A DNA stretch of 64,000 bases from CAYZQH01 sp050300015 (GTDB lineage Bacteria > Pseudomonadota > Gammaproteobacteria > Pseudomonadales > Cellvibrionaceae): contig JBNKWZ010000024.1 in the NCBI GenBank assembly GCA_050300015.1, forward strand, positions 248,001 to 312,000. Direction: 5' to 3'. The first letter of the stretch is position 1, and the number at the start of each line of letters is the position of its first letter. Of this stretch, positions 42,448 through 50,113 are shown piece after piece. The notes beneath the pieces were generated by a model. It did not search any database. It had not been told where the DNA came from and worked only from the letters and a program-made list of their open reading frames with translations. A program made the translations under genes and the position numbers.

Positions 42448-44259
42448 TTATCGTTTTTTAAACGTGAATGCGTCATCTTCGTCCGGACCCTCAACATCTT
42501 TATCTGTTTTCGTTGGCCTAAATTTAGAGTTGGGATACGAAGTAATACGTCCTGGGGCATAGATGACGCCCCGTGGTGTATTAAGTCCCACGTTAACGTA
42601 GAGCGGCCTGTGTTTTGTGTCAACGCCATAGTTAGTTACATGATGAGAATGTAGGGCAAGAAAATCTGCTCGCTCTTGTCCATCTATTGGGGCGCCGCTA
42701 AGATCTCCCCATTCGTCTCGCATGAACCTAAATGTATTCTTTTCCCTCTCGCAATTAACCACAATCTGGTTTTTGAAGGTGATCTTAAATTTGACGTGTC
42801 CGCGACTTACTTGTGTGCATTCGATGCGCTCTACGCTGTCAGCGATTCTTGGGCGTATTTCACGCCGAAGGTCGTGTTCGTTTGGGTCCACAATCCTGTC
42901 GTCAAGATTTTTCCAACTCTGTGATTCCATACTGTCAGAGAATATCCTGACTTCAACATCGTGAAGGTTGGCTTTTAGTTGCTGAATCTTTACTTGTGTT
43001 TCCTTCATTTTGTCGGCTATAGCCTCAATGTCACCAGCCATTACTGATAGTTCGACAAGGCTATTTTGCTCTTCTTTCAACTGGACAAGTTGCATCTCTA
43101 TTTCTTCTTTTGCCCTTTGGTTGGAGTTATCAACCCTTGGCTCTATTATTTGATTGTTGCAGAGCCTCAGTAAGGCATCTTCTACCCAATCTGCCGTGAA
43201 AGACCAAGGTTTACATAAGCCTCCTTGTTGACCAGTGATGCACATATACCTACGTTTTACGCCCCCACCTTGTCGGTTGTGATACATCGAGCCACCACAA
43301 AGACTACATTTTAGGATGTTCATTCCACCGAATAGGCTAACGTGCTCTTCCTTTCGTTTTGAGCATTTAGCCTGCTTTTTCAATGCTCTCATTTTATAAA
43401 ACCGTGCTTTTGAGACAATCTCGGGGTAGTAGTCTGGTATTAGATAGTCTCTGGCTGGGTGGGTATCGGTTTCCTTAAGGCTAATATTCGCCTCGCCGTA
43501 AATCGCAGGGTTCGCAAGTGTTTTGGATACAAATGAGGATTTCCATTCCTTAGATAGACCCGTTGGGCGCGGAAGGTGGTTTTTGTTCAGGTATTGTGCA
43601 ATACGCTCGCTTCCCATGCCTTCGAAAGTTAAATCAATCATTATCTTAACCAGTCCTGCACAATCCTCCTTTAATTCGTTGTAGTAAGCACGGCCTTGTT
43701 GTCGTCGTGTGATCCACCAAGGCGGCTTTGCCGCAGCCGTGCACGCTAAGTATTTGTCTCCTCCTAGATTGCGGAGAATAGCGTTGTGAGCGGCTGAGAG
43801 CGTGCGGTTGCTTTTCTTCTGGCTCTCTTCATGTGCTAAATCTTGAGAGAAAAGGGCACGCATTAGGTGCATGCTCGCGTTTCGCTCGTGGGGCGTATAC
43901 GTATGGTTATCCATGGTGGTATGGATATGAATGCCTGCCCGAAGTATCGTTAATAGCCAATACTGGGCTTCTTGCGGGTTTTCTCGACTCAGTCTGTCCA
44001 AGTTTTCACAGATGAGCCACGACCCCTTAGGAACGGTTCCAGCCTGTGCTCTAAGAAGGAATGCGCCTAGTTCTCCTTTCGATCTGTGGGAGCCGCTGAA
44101 TGCGCTAGTTCCCTTGTCTTTCATCTCTTTAATCGGGAGGCCAAGGGTTTTGGCAAACGTGCGGCACGCTTTGAGTTGTCTTTCGGTGCTCTCTTTCTCG
44201 TTCTGTCTCTCAGAAGACCAACGAACGTATATATAAGCGGTGGGGGATGCTGGTATCAT
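42448..44259 (-). CDS. Large serine recombinase (integrase of the element)
   Basis: 603 residues when started at ATG 44259; the longer frame from 44349 would run through the rimO start and is unlikely. The N-terminal resolvase domain has AYIYVRWSSERQ with catalytic Ser15 and ENLDRLSRENPQ. The recombinase domain follows (GMGSERIAQYLNKNHLPRPT). A zinc ribbon with CSLCGG and later Cys residues and a Glu/Lys-rich coiled coil come next, the architecture of phiC31-type integrases. GGAAAA lies nine bases before the start. It is at the right end of the element, pointing inward, and its promoter shares 35 bases with the new rimO start. Confidence 0.92.
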   Translation of the reverse strand: MIPASPTAYIYVRWSSERQNEKESTERQLKACRTFAKTLGLPIKEMKDKGTSAFSGSHRSKGELGAFLLRAQAGTVPKGSWLICENLDRLSRENPQEAQYWLLTILRAGIHIHTTMDNHTYTPHERNASMHLMRALFSQDLAHEESQKKSNRTLSAAHNAILRNLGGDKYLACTAAAKPPWWITRRQQGRAYYNELKEDCAGLVKIMIDLTFEGMGSERIAQYLNKNHLPRPTGLSKEWKSSFVSKTLANPAIYGEANISLKETDTHPARDYLIPDYYPEIVSKARFYKMRALKKQAKCSKRKEEHVSLFGGMNILKCSLCGGSMYHNRQGGGVKRRYMCITGQQGGLCKPWSFTADWVEDALLRLCNNQIIEPRVDNSNQRAKEEIEMQLVQLKEEQNSLVELSVMAGDIEAIADKMKETQVKIQQLKANLHDVEVRIFSDSMESQSWKNLDDRIVDPNEHDLRREIRPRIADSVERIECTQVSRGHVKFKITFKNQIVVNCEREKNTFRFMRDEWGDLSGAPIDGQERADFLALHSHHVTNYGVDTKHRPLYVNVGLNTPRGVIYAPGRITSYPNSKFRPTKTDKDVEGPDEDDAFTFKKR

Positions 44260-44279
44260 TGCGCCATTTTTTCCAGTTA

Positions 44280-44285
44280 TATAGT
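44280..44285 (+). promoter_or_regulatory. Possible -10 box driving rimO from inside the element
   Basis: TATAGT lies nine bases before the rimO ATG, in the 35-base gap between the divergent recombinase and rimO starts. If used, the rimO mRNA would be nearly leaderless; no ribosome site is visible. No good -35 is seen. Confidence 0.3.
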
Positions 44286-44294
44286 GAAATATAG

Positions 44295-45632
44295 ATGAAA
44301 GATCAAAAATCAGGCGGAAAGATTGGTTTTCTGTCTCTCGGCTGTCCAAAAGCGCTCGTGGATTCTGAACGTATCCTCACACAATTGCGCACCGATGGCT
44401 ATCAAGTCGTACCCACCTATCAAGATGCTGACGTGGTGGTGGTCAATACTTGCGGCTTTATCGACAGCGCAAAGCAAGAATCGTTAGATGCCATCGGTGA
44501 AGCCATTTCTGAAAATGGAAAGGTAATCGTGACCGGTTGTATGGGGGTGGAAGAAGGGGCCATAAGGCAACAACACCCCAGCGTGTTGGCCGTTACTGGT
44601 CCACAGCAATACGAGCAAGTGGTGGGGGCCGTGCGCGAGGCGGTGCCGCCTTCCAAAATTCATAATCCCTATGTGGATCTCGTGCCGCCTCAGGGCATTA
44701 AATTAACCCCTCGGCACTATGCTTACTTAAAAATATCCGAAGGTTGTAATCATCGCTGTTCGTTTTGCATTATCCCTTCCATGCGGGGCGATTTGGTAAG
44801 TCGCCCCATTGGCGAGGTTTTGGACGAAGCCGAGCGATTGGTCAAAGCCGGTACACGCGAGCTATTGGTAATTTCTCAAGACACCAGTGCTTATGGCGTG
44901 GATATGAAGTACAGAACGGGTTTTTGGCAGGGTAGGCCTGTGAAAACCAAAATGTTAGACCTGTGTAACGCCTTAAGTGAAATGGGTGTTTGGACGCGAT
45001 TGCATTATGTTTACCCTTATCCACATGTGGACGATGTTATCCCACTGATGGCTGATGGCAAAATCCTACCTTATTTGGATATTCCATTTCAGCATGCGAG
45101 CCCCACGGTATTAAAAAATATGCGCAGACCAGCGCATCAAGAAAAGACGTTAGATCGCATTCAACGCTGGCGGGACATTTGCCCCGAGATCAGTTTGCGT
45201 TCCACTTTTATTGTGGGGTTTCCTGGTGAGACGGAGGCAGATTTTCAAATACTGCTCGATTGGTTGGATGAAGCACAGCTCGACCGGGTGGGGTGCTTTG
45301 AGTATTCGCCCGTGGCGGGAGCAACGGCCAATGCTTTGGCAGACCCCGTCCCTGATGAGATTAAAAAAGACCGCTGGGAGCGGTTTATGGCTAAGCAGCA
45401 GGCCATTTCTGCAGCCAAGCTTCAGCAAAAAATAGGTTGGGAAATGGATGTATTAATAGACCATGTGGAACCGGGTTTGGCCATAGGTAGAAGTTATGCT
45501 GATGCCCCCGAAATTGATGGGGTGGTTCATCTTGAGGGGGATTTTGGTCTTTCGCCGGGTGACTGGGTGCCGGTGGTGATAGACGAAGCCAATGAGTACG
45601 ACCTTTGGGCCACACCTTTAACTGAAGCGTAA
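44295..45632 (+). CDS. rimO: Ribosomal protein S12 methylthiotransferase RimO, hybrid 5' end
   Basis: Radical-SAM enzyme that methylthiolates Asp of ribosomal protein S12. 445 residues: MTTase domain with SLGCPKALVDSE and VVNTCGFIDSAKQES, radical-SAM CNHRCSFCIIPSMRGDL (C-x3-C-x2-C), and a TRAM domain near the C-terminus. The first 18-19 codons, up to the CPK of the cluster-binding Cys motif, come from the integrated element; the host's original first codons are at 36052. The length and motifs are normal, so the protein should be active, but its start and promoter are now element-supplied. Confidence 0.95.
   Translation: MKDQKSGGKIGFLSLGCPKALVDSERILTQLRTDGYQVVPTYQDADVVVVNTCGFIDSAKQESLDAIGEAISENGKVIVTGCMGVEEGAIRQQHPSVLAVTGPQQYEQVVGAVREAVPPSKIHNPYVDLVPPQGIKLTPRHYAYLKISEGCNHRCSFCIIPSMRGDLVSRPIGEVLDEAERLVKAGTRELLVISQDTSAYGVDMKYRTGFWQGRPVKTKMLDLCNALSEMGVWTRLHYVYPYPHVDDVIPLMADGKILPYLDIPFQHASPTVLKNMRRPAHQEKTLDRIQRWRDICPEISLRSTFIVGFPGETEADFQILLDWLDEAQLDRVGCFEYSPVAGATANALADPVPDEIKKDRWERFMAKQQAISAAKLQQKIGWEMDVLIDHVEPGLAIGRSYADAPEIDGVVHLEGDFGLSPGDWVPVVIDEANEYDLWATPLTEA
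44322..44354. other. attR (right attachment junction)
   Basis: CTCGGCTGTCCAAA here pairs with CTCGGTTGCCCAAA at the left junction. To the left of CCAAA (44346-44350) the DNA should be element-borne and mimics the rimO 5' end with synonymous changes; to the right it is host rimO. The differences lie at third codon positions, as if the element sequence was kept by selection on the protein. Confidence 0.75.
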
Positions 45633-45643
45633 AGGCCACTATT

Positions 45644-45720
45644 TTGTCGAAGTAGTCAGCCCCTAAATAGGGCGAAGAAGATTTTATACTAAACCGTGCC
45701 TCTAAAGGGTTCTTCGACAA
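45644..45720. repeat. 77-bp segment with 9-bp terminal inverted repeats
   Basis: TTGTCGAAG (45644-45652) and CTTCGACAA (45712-45720) are perfect inverted repeats just after the rimO stop. No target duplication is evident. It could be a tiny non-autonomous element or an RNA stem. Confidence 0.35.
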
Positions 45721-45816
45721 TGGTTTAAACGATCAACGAATGACGGCTCTTAACGCACCCAATGTCAAATTTTGCAACTCTGGGCTCACTATACCTTGGT
45801 TGTGAATACTGCTATT

Positions 45817-45945
45817 AACCCGGAAATTCAATGCTGTCGGAAATGTGTGAATTCCCTTGTATTTTAAGGGCTTGTATTGGCCATTCTGGCCAATGGCGGC
45901 ATGTCCTTGTACCGCATTAAACCGACATAAAAAATTGCCGAGGTA
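45817..45945 (+). repeat. Copy of the hairpin-rich intergenic repeat
   Basis: Begins AACCCGGAAATTCAAT, lacks the second arm of the CAATTCAATAGAT palindrome, then has GAAATGTGTGAATTCCCTTG, the TTGGCCATTCTGGCCAA palindrome and a damaged GCGGCATG/GTACCGC hairpin, closing with TTGCCG. It is an internally shortened copy of the 13641 family. The remaining 45946-46278 holds no supported gene. Confidence 0.75.
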
Positions 45946-46278
45946 ATCGTTGGGGCAAGATCATACCTTTGCGATGCCAAACAATGCTGCGGAAGTCTTC
46001 TGTATTGGTGCGCTGGGTGGTGTGGTGCTCATCGAGTAGCTGTAGGGCGAGGATTTTTTCATGAGAGCAAGGAAGCACCGCGCAGACGACTGCATGGCCG
46101 CAGGGGGTAGAGCAATGCATGGAGCATTTGCCGAGAACCGCAGTTTACGCGGGTAAATGAGGGTTCGAGCGCGGAATTGACGCCACTATCGCGGAAAAAG
46201 TCAATTTTTAGAGATGTCTTGTATCAGGTCTATAAAAATCGCTATACCTTTTTTGACAATAATGAGTATTAGACATTA

Positions 46279-47235
46279 ATGACTTGGACGCGCCCTCCAT
46301 TTACCGCAGCAATGTTACACCCTCGTTACTGGGTTCTTTGGATGGTTACGGGTTTGAGTTGGCTACTGGTACAGGTACTGCCATATCCGATATTGATGTT
46401 GATTGGCAAAGGTATTGGGAAGTGCCTTCATCTTATTGGCAAAAAACGCATTCATTATGCGCGCGTTAATATCCGTCGCTGCTTCCCTGAGTTTAGCCTG
46501 GAACAGCAAGATCAACTTCTGCAGGAGAATATCACTGCGACAGGGCAGTCCGTGATTGAAATGTGCATCGCCTGGTGGATGCCCGCTTGGCGCTTAAAAA
46601 AACTGTGCAAACACGATGGGTTTGAACTTTTTCAGTCGGCTTTGGACGATGATCAGCCGTTGATCGTGGTGTCTTTGCATTTTTTAAATATGGACTTGAA
46701 CCCTCAGTTTATTAACTTATTGCGCCCCTGCCTGGACCCATTGCACCGCCCAAGCGATAACCTCGTGATACGTTACCTACAATGCTGGAGGAGAACGCGC
46801 TTTGGTAACAATATGGTTGACAAACAAAATATTCGAGGCGCGTTTCAGACATTGCGCGGTAGGCACGCTCTCGGTTATGCACCAGACCAAAATTACTTTG
46901 ACTCAAACCATGTTTTCTCTCCTTTTTTTGGTCATTTGGCGGCGACAGTAACGGGTACGAGTATCCTAGCTCGAAAGACGAACGCCCGTTGCATTTTGTG
47001 TTATTGCTTAAGAAGCGCCCGCGGCGGCTATACGAATTATTACCGGCCATTTCCATTCGAGTTTCCGGGAGAAAGTGTTCAAGCCGATACGGATAATATC
47101 AACCGTCTGATTGAAGATACGATTAGGCTTGCCCCGAGTCAATACGTATGGATGCATCGTCGATTTAAAACACGTCCTCCCGAAGATACTACCGATTTTT
47201 ATACGGGCAAGAACACATCCGAGAGGAGTGATTAA
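46279..47235 (+). CDS. Lipid A biosynthesis acyltransferase (LpxL/HtrB family)
   Basis: Adds a secondary acyl chain to lipid A at the inner membrane. 318 residues with one N-terminal transmembrane helix (WLLVQVLPYPILMLIGKG), ARVNIRRCFPE, the catalytic HX4D motif in VSLHFLNMDLN, and GYAPDQNYFDSNHVF, the PDQ segment typical of the family. The following GHLAATVTGTSILARKT fits the family's post-PDQ part. Whether it is LpxL- or LpxM-like cannot be decided. It stands alone, flanked by repeats and an IS remnant. Confidence 0.9.
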   Translation: MTWTRPPFTAAMLHPRYWVLWMVTGLSWLLVQVLPYPILMLIGKGIGKCLHLIGKKRIHYARVNIRRCFPEFSLEQQDQLLQENITATGQSVIEMCIAWWMPAWRLKKLCKHDGFELFQSALDDDQPLIVVSLHFLNMDLNPQFINLLRPCLDPLHRPSDNLVIRYLQCWRRTRFGNNMVDKQNIRGAFQTLRGRHALGYAPDQNYFDSNHVFSPFFGHLAATVTGTSILARKTNARCILCYCLRSARGGYTNYYRPFPFEFPGESVQADTDNINRLIEDTIRLAPSQYVWMHRRFKTRPPEDTTDFYTGKNTSERSD

Positions 47236-47358
47236 GGAAAAGTCATAATACCCCAGATGATGGTTTTTACATTGACAACCACAACTTTAGGGATAAAACG
47301 CTATAGACTTTAGGCGAAGCGGTGATCGTCTAGTACAAAACGAAGACCCTCCAGCTTT

Positions 47359-47613
47359 ATTGATCATGTTCATGTGGTGATCTCAAATCCGCCGAAATAT
47401 TCGGTTGTTCAAGTCGTAGGCTATATAAAAGGTAAGCGCGCTATTCACATAGACTGAACCTATGTAGGAAATAAGCAGAACGACCCGGGGCAGCATTTTT
47501 GGGCTCGAGGATACTTTGCTTCTACGGTGAGTCGCGATGGAGCAGTGATTCGAAATTATATTTGTCATCAAGTAAAAGAAGGTCATCGATTAGGTCAATT
47601 GAGACTGGTTTAA
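47359..47613 (+). pseudogene. IS200/IS605 TnpA remnant
   Basis: The frame reads DHVHVVISNPPKYSVVQVVG with the HVH (HUH) motif, YIKGKRAIHID, a TGA, then QHFWARGYFASTVSRDGAVI and a stop at 47611. This is the Y1 transposase of IS200/IS605, missing its N-terminus and interrupted by a stop. The Tyr region (IRNYICHQ) is partly kept. Not functional. Confidence 0.82.
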
Positions 47614-47660
47614 TCGACTGTTCTTTTAATGGGGCCAAGGCCGATAGGCCCCGCTAGTAA

Positions 47661-47707
47661 GCCGCTTTGAGCGGCTCACAAACTAAAGCCCCCGGCTTTG
47701 CCGGGGG
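47661..47707 (+). repeat. Right-end hairpins of the IS200/IS605 remnant
   Basis: GCCGCT-TTG-AGCGGC (47661-47675) and CCCCCGGC-TTT-GCCGGGGG (47689-47707) are perfect stems. The second, followed by ATGGTGACT, resembles the subterminal hairpin recognised by IS200-type transposases. The left end of the element was not found. Confidence 0.6.
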
Positions 47708-47865
47708 ATGGTGACTGCTTCCAACTGAGGCGTAACGCACAAACTTAGCAACCCATATGAGAATGATGCCTGAAACTTTGAATGCATCGGGTCAAACTGA
47801 GCGACGCTTGCAATTATAATTGGCAAATACGTTGCAAAATAAGACCTTATCGATAGGACTGATTT

Positions 47866-49296
47866 ATGGCTTTGACCTTAACTCACAACTTCATTGCGCG
47901 AACGGCATTGGCGGCATTGGCATTGACCTGTTCTGCTGCCTTTGCCGGTTTTCAAGTATCAGGGACTCAATTGCTAGATGACAACGGGTCTCCATTTGTC
48001 ATGCGTGGTATTAACCACCCACATGCTTGGTACACACACACCACACAACAAGCGCTTGGGGATATTGCCAACACCGGCGCCAACGTCGTACGCGTGGTGC
48101 TCAGTAATGGCACTCACGGTGACGGTTGGGTGAAAACGGATCGCAATCAGTTGTCCTCTATTATTGACAGCTGTAAGAATCATCAGTTGGTGTGTATGTT
48201 GGAAGTTCATGACACCACGGGGTTTGGTGAGAAAGCGGGTGCCACAGAAGTGTCACGTGCGGCTGATTATTTTGTGGAGATGGCCAGTACTCTGCAGGGC
48301 GAAGAAAATTATGTGTTAATTAATATCGCCAATGAACCCTTCGGTAATGGTGCAGAGGGACAATGGGCGGAGGCTCATAAAGCTGCCATTGCCAAATTGC
48401 GCAACGCCGGGCTCACCCATACTTTGGTGGTGGATGCTCCCAACTGGGGGCAAGATCATACCTTCACGATGCTGAATAATGCTGTGGATGTGTTCGGTAG
48501 TGACGCACTGGGTAATGTAATGTTCAGTGTGCACATGTATCAGGTTTATAAAAGCCGCAATACCATTTCTACCTATTTAACGTCTTTTCAGTCAAAAAAC
48601 CTGGCCCTAGTAGTTGGCGAGTTCGGCCAAAAACACGGTGATGGCCCTGATTACGACGTGGACGAAGCCGCGATTATGGAGTATTGCGAGCAGTTGGGTG
48701 TTGGTTACATCGGCTGGTCGTGGTCTGGGAATGGTGGCGGAGTGGAATTTTTGGATTTAGTGAACAATTTTAACGCAGGCAGTCTCACTGAGTGGGGTGA
48801 AATTCTAATCAACAGTAGTAATGGTATCCGCAATACGTCTACCCGAGCCTCAGTCTATACGGGCATGACGGGCGGGAGTTCCAGCAGCTCTAGTTCCAGC
48901 TCCAGTGGCAGCCAGTGCGCTTCTAATGGTTTTCGTTACTGTGAATTTGGTGACCAGACCGATGAATACGAAGGGGTTTATGACGGCTGGGGTTGGGAGA
49001 ACGAACAAAGTTGTATTGTGGCTGGCGGTCAAGCTGATCCAGGCCCCGGTATGTGCTCTGGCAGCAGTTCCTCAAGCTCGTCCAGTAGTAGCTCGTCCTC
49101 CTCTGGCTCTACCAGCGCCTCAAGCACTTCCAGTAGCAGTAGTTCGAGTAGCAGCAGTTCAAGTTCCAGTGGAGCCAACAATTCAAGTGGTGGTACCACT
49201 GCGGGTAGTATCAGCCTATGCAATCTGCTTGGCGGTTTACTCTTGATGTTCGGTGGGTGGGTTACCCGTAGGCGGGCTCGAAAGGTTTCGGTTTAA
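47866..49296 (+). CDS. Secreted GH5 mannanase (subfamily 8-like) with CBM10-like domain
   Basis: 476 residues. A signal peptide ends near AFA (residue 27). The catalytic domain (about 29-333) starts with QLLDDNGSPFVMRGINHPHA, and has the acid/base Glu157 in NIANEPFG and nucleophile Glu252 in VVGEFGQKHG. The pattern is that of GH5_8 beta-mannanases (the same MRGxNHxHAW and HDxTG landmarks). A polyserine linker, a Cys-rich module with YDGWGWENEQSC (CBM10-like, cellulose binding) and a second polyserine linker follow. The C-terminus is a hydrophobic stretch (LLGGLLLMFGGW) then TRRRAR, which looks like a surface-sorting tail. Polyserine linkers are a Cellvibrionaceae trait. Confidence 0.9.
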   Translation: MALTLTHNFIARTALAALALTCSAAFAGFQVSGTQLLDDNGSPFVMRGINHPHAWYTHTTQQALGDIANTGANVVRVVLSNGTHGDGWVKTDRNQLSSIIDSCKNHQLVCMLEVHDTTGFGEKAGATEVSRAADYFVEMASTLQGEENYVLINIANEPFGNGAEGQWAEAHKAAIAKLRNAGLTHTLVVDAPNWGQDHTFTMLNNAVDVFGSDALGNVMFSVHMYQVYKSRNTISTYLTSFQSKNLALVVGEFGQKHGDGPDYDVDEAAIMEYCEQLGVGYIGWSWSGNGGGVEFLDLVNNFNAGSLTEWGEILINSSNGIRNTSTRASVYTGMTGGSSSSSSSSSSGSQCASNGFRYCEFGDQTDEYEGVYDGWGWENEQSCIVAGGQADPGPGMCSGSSSSSSSSSSSSSSGSTSASSTSSSSSSSSSSSSSSGANNSSGGTTAGSISLCNLLGGLLLMFGGWVTRRRARKVSV

Positions 49297-49411
49297 GTCG
49301 TTTTTACTTCTGTGGGGCTTCCCTAGGCCCCGCTTCAGTCTTTGCGGTATTAAAGGCCGTAGGCAGGACGGGTGTCCAAGCTCAGGAAAGGGGACAAGGC
49401 GTACGTCCTTA

Positions 49412-49780
49412 TTAAGCGGGCACCACCAAAGGTCTTCCGCGGTACATCATCACTTTTTCCTTTTGGTGTTTGTGAGTCACAGGTTGGGCGTTAGGTTCAA
49501 GTGGCGGGCTCACGACTGGAGCGCTAACTTGCACTGGGCGATCAGCGCTGCTTGTGGCGTGTGCCGAGAGGTTTGTCAGTTCTTGCACCCACTGCGTACC
49601 GGCATGGGTTAAAAACTCGTAAATCAAAATTTTGAGACTGTCTTCATCCACCACTTGGTAGATGTCAACCAGGGTGGAGGGTAGGTTGGCGTTGGTCAGC
49701 TTGATTTTCGACCTAATGGGGGCCGGTGCTGCTTTTCGTATCTGAAAGACCAAATCGATCATGGTTTTAGTGTACTGCAT
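49412..49780 (-). CDS. Hypothetical protein, conserved-looking
   Basis: 122 residues, not recognised. The N-terminal half (IDLVFQIRKAAPAPIRSKIK, TNANLPSTLVDIYQVVDEDS) looks like a folded helical domain. The C-terminus is Pro/Ser/His-rich and probably disordered. There is no signal or membrane segment. It is convergent with the mannanase gene. Confidence 0.55.
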   Translation of the reverse strand: MQYTKTMIDLVFQIRKAAPAPIRSKIKLTNANLPSTLVDIYQVVDEDSLKILIYEFLTHAGTQWVQELTNLSAHATSSADRPVQVSAPVVSPPLEPNAQPVTHKHQKEKVMMYRGRPLVVPA

Positions 49781-49813
49781 GTTATTCTTCGTGGGTTCCT
49801 GAATAAGGGGTTG

Positions 49814-50050
49814 TTATAATCCTGGGTTGAGTTCAGTCTCTCCGGTCCAGCTGTCTTCTAAGCAAGTACCACACCAGATGAGTTGTATGTCGGTACTGGG
49901 ATAGGCTCTCACGCTACGCTTCAAGTTATTGGACGTAGCCTTGGCGTTTATGACGCTTTGCCGCCCGGCGGCATATTGAACGAGCATTAAAGTGCCATGC
50001 ACTCTCGTATGAACCCAATGAATGGGGCCAATGATTTGAAAAATGTGCAC
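49814..50050 (-). CDS. Possible small hypothetical protein upstream of dnaE
   Basis: A 78-codon frame without a recognised family (HWVHTRVHGTLMLVQYAAGR, then IQLIWCGTCLEDSWTGETE). It could be a real gene 33 bases upstream of the 49412 gene on the same strand, or chance. The start is uncertain. The dnaE promoter must overlap its 5' flank. Confidence 0.35.
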   Translation of the reverse strand: MHIFQIIGPIHWVHTRVHGTLMLVQYAAGRQSVINAKATSNNLKRSVRAYPSTDIQLIWCGTCLEDSWTGETELNPGL

Positions 50051-50113
50051 CAGTGCGGAACTAATTTAACACGTTTGCACAATGAGTATGCACTCGTTTT
50101 GAGGTTTTAATTG

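Larger units (their letters stand above)
36102..44350. mobile_element. Serine-recombinase integrative element inserted in rimO (about 8.25 kb)
   Basis: The element lies between a dead rimO 5' end (36052-36108) and the working rimO (44295-45632), and the serine recombinase sits at its right end. Cargo from left: possible DUF6626 protein, HUH endonuclease, an unknown gene, a FimB-like tyrosine recombinase, an Eco29kI-like restriction-modification pair, a 52-codon frame, an acidic small protein, an unknown protein with a GNAT-like tail, and the recombinase. The inserted DNA has lower GC and different codon use than rimO and ispH. Boundaries are inferred from the rimO break; no conjugation genes are present, so it would need help to move between cells. 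Confidence 0.88.

Noticed and set aside
44260..44349. Longer start for the serine recombinase at 44349
   Set aside because: It would read through the rimO start and attR; the resolvase domain begins at ATG 44259 with a ribosome site.
45917..46120. 67-codon minus-strand frame with several Cys and His
   Set aside because: It begins beside a repeat copy, has no family match I can name and no ribosome site. It could be a decayed gene, but support is too weak.
49310..49335. GGGGC/GCCCC stem after the mannanase gene as terminator
   Set aside because: Short stem and no T-run after it; not strong enough to list.
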